Source: Exophiala sp. HKRS030
Taxonomy: Eukaryota > Ascomycota > Eurotiomycetes > Chaetothyriales > Herpotrichiellaceae
Length of the DNA stretch: 64,000 nt
NCBI GenBank assembly: GCA_023897205.1
Contig: JAHWDD010000011.1
Span: forward strand, 558,001 to 622,000
Direction: 5' to 3'
This document shows positions 56,740-64,000 of this stretch, piece by piece. Below the pieces are notes generated by a model. The model did not search any database. It was not told the DNA's origin and saw nothing but the letters and a program-made list of their open reading frames with translations. The translations under genes were made by a program, and so were the position numbers. Position 1 is the stretch's first letter; each line of letters opens with the position of its first letter.

Positions 56740-57554
56740 TGCTTGAGATTGATCGTTCCAGAAGCGTGAAGAGTGTTCAGGGATGGGCTTATGGCTTGAT
56801 AGTCACAACTTATACTCCGTCTCTAACCCCTTTCACCTTGCAGCTATTCTCTTTGGCAAATCTAGAAGATGGCCTCGCCAGGATTCAACCTCGAGCGATA
56901 GACGCCATGCGATCCATCGCCGCACTATCTCCATCTCGGCATTGTCGTGGGGAAGGCAATAAAGGGAGAATCTCGGCCCTTCACTTTCGACCTCTTCATT
57001 CACTCGAAATAACGTTTATGGCCGTCACTCTGCTTGTGACTGAGGCAATCTTCACCTTAACATTATGGCATACTAATGGTGAGCAGAAAGGAGAATAGAA
57101 CGCTCAACTGTGGAGTTCCGTATCTATAGAAGCACTAGACGCACCAGGCTGTACTTAGCCGGTGACTTTACAACTCACTGTTGTGGTCTTCCATTGGTGG
57201 TGGTCGTCTCTGGAGAGAGAGAAAAGAGATTTGGCGTCTATGAAAGTAAAGCAAGTAAAAGGCAACGAGCCGAGGGAGACAGGGTCACCTTCCGTCTTTG
57301 GTAACTCATCCGAGGCAACCACGTGACACGCTGAGGGAAGCTCGCTCTCGCTCTCGCATGCCGTAAACGGGCGGCGATCACCGAAGTCCTTGGGCTGGAC
57401 CTCGCCGGCGAGTGGATCTTCGTACAATAAAAAAACCCTTTGCAATGTCCCTGCGTAGGTGAGTTCTTTATCTTGCTGGCGCGTCCTCTCACCATGCCCA
57501 CTTGCTTTGTACGAACCCAAGAGCCAAGGCCCCCCAGAGAAGAAATTGTAAAGG
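56740..57554. other. Intergenic DNA, no gene
   Basis: Upstream of the xanthine dioxygenase. Minus-strand frames at 57155-57748 and 57238-57723 have no motif and overlap the dioxygenase 5' region, so they are not called. Confidence 0.4.
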
Positions 57555-57663
57555 TTATCGCTGCGAAGCGCGTCTGCGATGGCAGCCTCCGACGGCCTTG
57601 TTCGAGCTGTTGTCCGGCTACGTACATGTAAGTCAACACATGCGCCTGCGATTCCTGCGATAG
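57555..57663. promoter_or_regulatory. Two GATA-type sites upstream of the xanthine dioxygenase
   Basis: TTATCG at 57555-57560 (CGATAA on the other strand) and CGATAG at 57658-57663 both fit HGATAR, the site of AreA-type nitrogen regulators. They lie about 245 and 142 bp before the start codon. Control by AreA would suit a purine-scavenging gene, but such short sites also arise by chance. Confidence 0.3.
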
Positions 57664-57804
57664 GCGCCTGGCTGTCCGATGACAGAGTCTCTGCAGAATG
57701 TCTATAAAGACAGATGCCTCCATGTCCTTCCACCCTTCTTGGAAGCACAGGGTTACTTCAGTTCACAGCCATACAAACCTGAAAAGCGCAGCGAAGCATT
57801 CACA

Positions 57805-58923
57805 ATGTCAAGTATCATTGTCCAACCCATCAACGCCTCCGACCTGGGTCTAGGAGCATTAGTCCAAAATATCGACCCAGCACACATGTCCGAGGAAGAC
57901 TTTACCGTCCTCCGCAACGCCCTCTACACGCACAACGTTATCTGTGTCAAATCACAAGGCAAACTCACCCCAAAAGACCAAGCCGAATTGACCCGCCGCT
58001 TCGACCCGGCAGCCTTGTCATACGGACATGGCAAGACGATTGATGCCAAACGCTCCGTCCTCCATCCGGACCTCAAAACCATCCCTCACCAGCCCGAGGT
58101 CCAGGTCATCGGCAACGGTTTCTTACCTGAGTACGAGGGCCTGAAGAACATTACACTGCGACATCCCCACCATCGAACCTTCCACAAGACGGTGATCCCG
58201 GACGCACAGGATTTAGATTACACCCGCTTCTATCGATGGCACATTGACGCCGCACTTTACGGCGAGCTCAACCCGCCGCTCGTCACGTCTCTGTTGGCTG
58301 TCAAGGTGCCCGGCGGGAGGAGACAGACGGTCCTGTATGACGACGGGACCGACGACGTCCTCGACGTCCCCCTTGGCACCACCGCATTCGTGTCCGGGTA
58401 CAAGATGTTCGACAACCTTACTCTTAAGCAAAAGGACTTTGCCCTGACGTCCAAAGTCGAGTACGCACCTCATCCGTACGTCTGGATCTCGACCACCAAG
58501 TCCCGTCCGGACGGTTTGGGCATGGTGTCGGAAGGGAAGGAGGTTCGAATCAACGAGCTGCCTCCCATAGAGAATGAGAACGATATTCAGATCCTTCCGA
58601 TGGTGTGGAAGAACCCCGTAACGGGCCGGTTCGCTCTGCAGATCCACCCTTCCGTGGTCCGCAAGATCCATTTGGAAGACGGCACCGTGATCGACGACCT
58701 AGCAAAGGTTCGCGAGATAGTGCACGACATGCAACGGCCCGCGATCGCTCCCAAATACGTCTACGCGCATGACTGGGAAGAGGGCGACCTGGTCTTGTTC
58801 AACAACCATGGAGTCTTGCACACTGTTGTCGGGGCCTTTGCGGAGAACGAGGTCCGAGTGTTCCGCCAGTGTAACTTGGCCGCGAGTAGCCCTCCTCTAG
58901 GACCCATCGCATCGTCATCGTAA
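57805..58923 (+). CDS. xanA: Xanthine dioxygenase (Fe(II)/2-oxoglutarate-dependent, TauD/TfdA family)
   Basis: Intronless, 372 aa from the ATG at 57805 (the frame is open a further 42 codons upstream without homology). The facial triad is readable as His146 and Asp148 in YRWHIDAALY, with distal His339 in GVLHTVVGAF. An Arg about a dozen residues after the distal His (EVRVFRQCN) fits 2-oxoglutarate binding. PGGRRQTVLYDDGT, PLGTTAFVSGYKMFDNL, YAPHPYVWIS, QRPAIAPKYVYAHDWEEGDL and LFRQ-like endings are highly characteristic of fungal XanA. The enzyme converts xanthine to uric acid in the cytosol and replaces xanthine dehydrogenase in many fungi. Length and motifs look intact, so I expect activity. 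I infer this from family knowledge, not from a search. Confidence 0.9.
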   Translation: MSSIIVQPINASDLGLGALVQNIDPAHMSEEDFTVLRNALYTHNVICVKSQGKLTPKDQAELTRRFDPAALSYGHGKTIDAKRSVLHPDLKTIPHQPEVQVIGNGFLPEYEGLKNITLRHPHHRTFHKTVIPDAQDLDYTRFYRWHIDAALYGELNPPLVTSLLAVKVPGGRRQTVLYDDGTDDVLDVPLGTTAFVSGYKMFDNLTLKQKDFALTSKVEYAPHPYVWISTTKSRPDGLGMVSEGKEVRINELPPIENENDIQILPMVWKNPVTGRFALQIHPSVVRKIHLEDGTVIDDLAKVREIVHDMQRPAIAPKYVYAHDWEEGDLVLFNNHGVLHTVVGAFAENEVRVFRQCNLAASSPPLGPIASSS

Positions 58924-59626
58924 TGGAAGGCTTCGGGTGAACGATGAAGGAGAACCAATATATAGAGAGAGAGACGGTCATAACGTGTGTACATATTACG
59001 TATATCTGTGTATAATTGATACAGCGAATGTTTCTCATGGACTGAAAAAGTAGACATATCGAGGCATTCTCGAATGTTGAACGGAACCTTTTAAACGACA
59101 GCCATTTTTTGAAGCAGGGGGGTTCACGAGTAAGTAGACAATTATGATGCGAAGACAGACTTTATTGTACCCTTTGGCTGAATCAATCAAATCTATGCTA
59201 CATGTATTAGCCATTATCGTCACGTCAGCACCGAGTATGCCAAAAAGTAAACGTCTTCCTCATCATCGTTTCATAAAGAAGTAATTCACCTGCCTGATTG
59301 CGACAAGGGAAGCAGTTTTGGTGATCCACTATCGGGAGTGTCCTGGGTATATCTACACTCCCTCCCCTCGCACCTCCAATTTACAGGGGATCGCATTGTG
59401 GCGTCGCATCTTCTGTCAATCTGCACCCCTCGACCCCGCTCTCCGATTCCGGTAGTTCAACCCGAACATTACCGAAGAGATACTTGAACATCAAACCTCT
59501 CCTCAAGCCATCACCTTCTCTTGTCCACAGCCCTCACAGCAAAGCCACTATTCCACGCTGTTCTTGAAAGTCTGGATGCTATTTTCATACGCTTAAGCCC
59601 CCTCTCAAGGAATATCCTTTGCAACC
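58924..59626. other. Intergenic region
   Basis: 703 bp holding the 3' end of the dioxygenase gene and the promoter of the M24-like gene. No other feature is seen. Confidence 0.45.
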
Positions 59627-60331
59627 ATGACGGCGGACATGTCCACCTTGACCGAGCAGCAGCGTGCAAACCACCTCATGGAAGCACAGACGATGGCCCT
59701 CGAGCTCTTCCGTGAAATCGAACGAGACTTGATCCGTCCTGGGATAAGCGAAAAGACTTTGAGCAACGAGATCCACGAGCTCGGGTCTCGACGCCACAAC
59801 GTCCGGACGCACTGGCACAAACGAGTTGTCCGCAGTGGTCCCAACACACTCATGCCGTATGCAGAGAATCCGCCCGACCGAATTATCCAGCCCGATGACA
59901 TTCTATTCGTCGACCTGGGCCCCGTCTTTGAGGCGTGGGAGGCTGACTTTGGCCGGACCTTCGTCTTGGGCGATGATCCAGCGAAGAAGAAGCTGCGCGA
60001 CACCCTGGATCCCGTCTGGAACACGGTCAAGGCACGCTACCGCGAGGACCCCGACATGACAGGGGCTCAACTGTATGAGATTGCGTGCAGTGAGGCACGG
60101 AATGCTGGGTGGGAATTCGGGGGTCAGATTGCCGGACATCTCGTTGGGTCGTTTCCGCATGAACGTATCCCCAACGACAAGATCACGCTGTACATTACCG
60201 AAGGAAACATGGAATCAATGGGTAAGACCGATGCCAAGGGGAATAAGAGACATTGGATTCTCGAGGTTCATTTGGTGGATCGTGAGCTACAGATTGGAGC
60301 CTTCATGGAGCAGCTTCTGACTGTCGACTGA
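59627..60331 (+). CDS. Short M24-family metallopeptidase-like (pita-bread fold) protein
   Basis: Intronless, 234 aa. It keeps a full set of candidate dinuclear metal ligands in the expected order: Asp in FVDLGPV, a second Asp eleven residues on in EADFGRTF, His in GHLVGSFPHE, Glu in ILEVHLVD, and a final Glu in AFMEQLL. There is no N-terminal creatinase domain, so this is the compact single-domain form seen in a subgroup of Xaa-Pro dipeptidase-like proteins of bacteria and fungi. It may cleave Xaa-Pro dipeptides or act on a non-peptide amide. The family also contains creatinase, which would suit the sarcosine-oxidase-like gene in this window, but nothing in the sequence proves that. It lies downstream of the xanthine dioxygenase in the same direction. 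Confidence 0.85.
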   Translation: MTADMSTLTEQQRANHLMEAQTMALELFREIERDLIRPGISEKTLSNEIHELGSRRHNVRTHWHKRVVRSGPNTLMPYAENPPDRIIQPDDILFVDLGPVFEAWEADFGRTFVLGDDPAKKKLRDTLDPVWNTVKARYREDPDMTGAQLYEIACSEARNAGWEFGGQIAGHLVGSFPHERIPNDKITLYITEGNMESMGKTDAKGNKRHWILEVHLVDRELQIGAFMEQLLTVD

Positions 60332-61206
60332 GCGAGACCTTCGGGGGTTATGTGTATGGATGTAGGTACACATGGTAGTGACCAGAACCTTGCTCATCAA
60401 AAGGAGCAGAAGAAATTTCTGGGAACGTTGCGGAAGTAAAGAAATCGTGTCAAACCCTGTTTCACGTCAGTGTTTCTGCTACAAGAGTTCTAGTCGTCGT
60501 GAGTAAAAGGATGCAATATAATTATGTCGGGATCACCCGACAAGCGAGGTCTGCTTCAATACAGCTGTAGGCCGTACTCTCATTCAAGGTACGATAGATC
60601 CGGACACGGAGGTAAAGGTTGATGACTCCGTTCTAGTAATGCCAGTGGCTACTATCTACATCGCCTCCGGGAGAGTCGAGATTTTGCAATAACTCAATGT
60701 CGAGAATTCCCCTAATAAGGCAGTGACTGCAGCCAGAACATGTCTGGGGATGTCTAAATTCCGCAACGTTCCGACTTCATGGAAGTTGAAAATTTAAAGC
60801 ATGTTCCAGATTCAGGAATGTTCATATTGTGATAGACATCGTAAAGGTATCGTAGAGATTGGAGCACAAGGTTGCTCGAATTGCTTATCCTTCAAGTCAG
60901 TCTTCCTCGCGGTGAGTTTGCGGATGCGGCGCTAATATGTTCACCACAACAATGCTTTCTGTTGTCTTGCACTCTATATCGAGAACTCTCGCCCTAAATC
61001 ATAGCAGTCTGCCATTGATGGTTTTGCTCAACAACAGAAAACGTTACCGAGTCAGCGTTGATAACGATGGAGGATCGAGCCTCGTTCTATTTCATTATGT
61101 TATTGTTGGTCCCCACATGCAGCTGCTAGTGATTGTGTTAGTAACATTTCTAGCATCTTCGAATATCTCTCCCCTCATTATTCAAGGTGTCTCGTACCTG
61201 AAATAG
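60332..61206. other. Intergenic region
   Basis: 875 bp. A 90-codon plus frame at 60937-61206 has no motif. It ends at the dispersed repeat. Confidence 0.4.
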
Positions 61207-61350
61207 TGTTAGGAACGGTCTATGGAATAGGTAGAGTCGAATAGATAGAGTGCTAACACATTTTAAATAGGTCTTTCTATCTAAGTACTCTAGTTACAGA
61301 ACTCAAAGCATGAGGAAAGAAAGTTCCTTGTTCGTGAAGATGGTGTTAAG
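61207..61350 (+). repeat. Dispersed repeat, copy 2 (LTR-like left end)
   Basis: About 140 bp in the same orientation as copy 1 at 5165. Shared blocks run from TGTTAGGAACGG to AAGTTCCTTG, including the 20-mer CTCTAGTTACAGAACTCAAA. Copy 2 has an additional TCGAATAGATAGAG-like stretch. Similarity fades after about 61340. The element end is 290 bp from the stop of a Dal5-like carrier. I see no internal retrotransposon coding sequence. Confidence 0.7.
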
Positions 61351-61640
61351 TGTGCACGTTTCCTAAGTGCTCTTGACGGTGTGCTTGGCTTGGATTTGGT
61401 GGTATTGCTTGTTCTTTGTTTTATTCACTTGTGGTAGCGTGTCCCGATGAAAATATACAATTAAAAGTAGACAAGAGCGCTGTTGTGGTAGTATCAGTAT
61501 ACTTCTTTCTGTGCTAGTGATTCTGTGATCCCCTGGAAATTCTTTAGCTGTGTTAACTCTCTCATACATACGCAGACTGGAATTTCACTTACGAGCTTGC
61601 GAAGCCCGGCGCGAAGAGCGGCTTCCTTTCATTCTTCCTC

Positions 61641-63316
61641 CTAGTAGGTAAACCTGAAAGCAGGATGATGATCACCCATATTCTGAATCTCGTCCTGGGA
61701 CAACTCAAGTCTATAGTCTCTGTCACCTCTGTCACGCTTATGATTTTCGCAGTACAGCAACACCAACATGGCCATGGCAGAGACGCCACAGAGCCAAACA
61801 AGCCCGAAGCTAGTTCCATAACCAGCGGGATATTCGGGAGCTTCAGCGGGGAGGAAAATGTTGCTGGCGATCAAGCCGCTAGCGTTGCCCAGTCCGATCT
61901 GCAGGGCACTTCCTACAGCACGTTTGTAGTGACCGGCCAAGTTATTGCTCAGCCAAACAATGGTAATGGGCTGGGAGATGAAGCCTCCAGTCGCGATGGC
62001 AAATAAAGCAAAGTACCGTCCACCAACAGAGACGGTATGGTGTGACAGCATGATGGCATATCCGACTGTGGCCACAAGACAGCCCAGCATAATGAAGCCA
62101 AAACGATGCCTTACATGATCTGCCAGGAAACCAACCGAGATTGATATGACAGCAGCCACAACGAAGACCGGGACAGTCATCAATTGGGCATTTACTGCAC
62201 TGTACCCAAGCTGGTGAATAACAGTGGGTGCGAAGAATGAAATCGAGTAAGAAGTGGTGGCGATTCCCATGTACATTAGGGCTCTAGGAAGTAGGATGTC
62301 AGTTTGATTGAACTTGAACTGATGGAAGGAGGGACGGTCTGGTAGAGGCTCAGGATACTAACCCAAGGTAAATCTTGACGTCGCCAAAGATCAAAAGAGC
62401 TGTCTTCTTGGTCCACACATTCATCGTTGCTGATGCTGCATCCACTGCAAGACTATGCAAAAGGTAAGTTCGCTCCTCTGACGTGAGAAACGATGCTTTT
62501 TCAGGCCAATCCGGGAGTACGATCAGGCTGACAAGGGCCATTACAGAGGTGAGAGCTCCTGCAGATAGATCAGTTTCTGAGACCGTGTCACACAACTTAT
62601 GGTAGTTCAGAACTTTACCTTCAAGGATGAAAACCCATCGCCACCCTGAGTGACCAGCAATACCATGCATAAATGATATGCCGTATGCAAGCAGTCCGGA
62701 GAAAGCCCCTGCAAGGATACTGGCAGAAAAAAATATGTTCACCCTGAATTGCATCTGGTGGCGACGATAGTACATGGAGATGACATAGATGCAGCCTGGA
62801 TAGAATCCTGCCTCAAAGACGCCAAGCAGCACTCGACAAGCTACGAGACTCCCGAAGCTTTTGCAAAAGCCTTGCCCAATGGTAACAATTCCCCAGAGGA
62901 ATATGTTCAGACCTAGCCAAAGCTGCGGCTTAACGTGTCGTAAGATCAGGTTGCAAGGTGCGTCCAGAAGGACAAAGGGTACGAAAAGAACAAAGAGCGC
63001 AATGTTGAATTGGTTGCCATAGAGGCCCAATTCTTTCTCGATACCGAGCACTTTCGCATTGCCTATATTGACCCTAGAAGATGATGAGCCATGGTTTCAA
63101 AAGTGAGGGCTCCCAAATGTGTACAGACCGGTCGATAAATGCTAGTAGAAAGAGAATAAAGAGCATGGGAATCAAACGCAAGTCGATCTTGCGCATCAAT
63201 CTGCTCTGTGCGGCCTGGTCAAGCTCTGGGACAGCTTCTGCATCATTTGTACCAATAATCTCAAGTTCACGAGCATCTCCTCGTTCTGGCTTGTGATCAG
63301 TACTCTGATTGTACAT
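61641..63316 (-). CDS. Dal5-like MFS carrier 2 (allantoate/organic anion permease family)
   Basis: Four exons on the minus strand (63316-63129, 63073-62619, 62558-62363, 62283-61641) close to 493 aa. IDLRLIPMLF, IDRVNIGNAKV, LDAPCNLILRHVKP, RVLLGVFEAGFYPGCIYVIS, FRVNIFFSASILAGAFSGLL and GHSGWRWVFILEG are all family signatures. It ends GDHHPAFRFTY, the canonical tail. About 12 membrane segments are expected. It is shorter than the carrier at 2.6 kb because its N-terminal tail is only about 45 residues, and the two are clearly diverged. Cargo could be a ureide, nicotinate-like acid or dipeptide. It converges on the M24-like gene, beside the xanthine dioxygenase, which suggests nitrogen uptake. 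Confidence 0.92.
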
Positions 63317-64000
63317 TTTGCTCGTGTAGACTTAGGTTGGTGAGGGTATGTTGTAAATTTGTCTCAGATGTGTCAACCTATGTGAGACAGCTCGATCGTT
63401 TGGTTCGTTCAATTGTTGCTCAACCTAGCTAGTGATGATACTGAGAAGAGACGAGAAGAATAGAGCTGAACCGGAGCTCCTGTAATTGTTGTAATCATGA
63501 CTTGCTTGATATACCTCCTCCAGAAGTGTGTGGAGAGATTGGATCGGGAGCAGGTCGAGCCCCGTTAACCGAGACAAAGTTTTGATAGATACTGACCATT
63601 GAGCTTGGCACATCTGGGGAAGCCGACGATATGCGTGAGCCATATAGCACTTCTGTCATGGTGTTGGACTTTGAGGTGTTTGTTCTATCTTTGCCAAGTG
63701 GCGGATGTATCCCGCGCTCAGAATCTCATCACCCGGGCCATTCCCGACTCCAGATTCCGGATGCTAGCGATGGGAGGCTCCCGACACTCAAACAGCGATG
63801 ACAATCAGCAGAGACGCGGCAAGACTATGTTTCTTGGGTGGGAGCTATCCTCGTAGTCTGCTCCACTCTGGCCTTCAAAAGGAACTAATCGAATTCAGAT
63901 TATCATGGTCGCCGGTTGTGTTCATCATCCAGTGTCATCATTAAAATTCTCCGAAGGTCCTGACTTCTAGCTCCTTTGTCATAAATTATAGCATTCATCA
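63317..64000. other. Upstream region of the carrier at the window's right edge
   Basis: There is no gene. Frames at 63425-63643 (minus) and 63599-63856 (plus) have no motif. A gene beginning beyond 64000 cannot be excluded. Confidence 0.4.

Noticed and set aside
57155..57748. 197-codon minus-strand frame upstream of the xanthine dioxygenase
   Set aside because: It has no recognisable domain, and a second long frame overlaps it in another phase. Both are probably by-products of base composition.
1..64000. CRISPR arrays, operons, riboswitches or rRNA
   Set aside because: This is intron-bearing fungal nuclear DNA. No regularly spaced repeats or rRNA blocks were seen.
1..64000. Classical secondary-metabolite cluster
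   Set aside because: No polyketide synthase, non-ribosomal peptide synthetase, terpene cyclase or prenyltransferase motif occurs in any frame I examined.

Overview
The window is nuclear DNA of a filamentous ascomycete (Pezizomycotina). Almost every gene is split by short GT-AG introns of about 48-90 bp. Families typical of this group dominate: Zn2Cys6 regulators, microsomal P450s, Dal5-like, TRI12-like and sugar-type MFS carriers, and a rhodopsin-like membrane protein. The density of oxidative and catabolic genes recalls soil or plant-associated fungi such as black yeasts, but no rRNA or marker gene fixes the genus. I rebuilt the exon structures by hand from splice sites, frame closure and family motifs. 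There is no PKS, NRPS or terpene synthase, so this reads as a catabolic or detoxification region rather than a classical secondary-metabolite cluster.

Layout. 0.6-4.4 kb: a sarcosine-oxidase-like flavoenzyme and a Dal5-like carrier, with degenerate repeats between them. 5.7-22.2 kb: a compact nine-gene block in strict +/- alternation: family III CoA-transferase, P450, dienelactone-hydrolase-like enzyme, Baeyer-Villiger monooxygenase (BVMO), MFS carrier, SDR, a C2H2+Zn2Cys6 regulator, a second SDR, and a glyoxalase-like metalloenzyme. Chemically this fits hydroxylation, oxidation to a ketone, BVMO lactone formation, lactone hydrolysis, and CoA activation of the acid. It is the best candidate for an undescribed pathway. 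22.7-24.5 kb: fused relics of another BVMO and a regulator. 25-33 kb: a sugar-type transporter, a pisatin-demethylase-like P450 and a seven-TM protein. 36.0-37.8 kb: a decayed M20 N-carbamoyl hydrolase joined to a decayed amino-acid permease.

39.7-55.1 kb: a second accessory block with a SnoaL-like protein, a dehalogenase/epoxide-hydrolase-like alpha/beta hydrolase, a Zn2Cys6 regulator, two P450s, a TRI12-like efflux carrier and a type-B carboxylesterase. 55.6-56.7 kb: fused relics of a P450 and a FAD monooxygenase. 57.8-63.3 kb: a xanthine dioxygenase, a short M24 metallopeptidase-like protein and a second Dal5-like carrier.

Two themes cross the region. First, three separate scars each join two truncated genes end to end, suggesting repeated deletion in a fast-changing accessory region. 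Second, copies of one roughly 140-bp repeat lie in direct orientation at 5.2 and 61.2 kb, each near a Dal5-like carrier, and so bracket nearly all of the accessory DNA. Nitrogen-scavenging functions (xanthine, ureide or amide carriers, methylated amines, and a dead carbamoyl hydrolase with its permease) lie at the edges and middle, with the two oxidative blocks between them.
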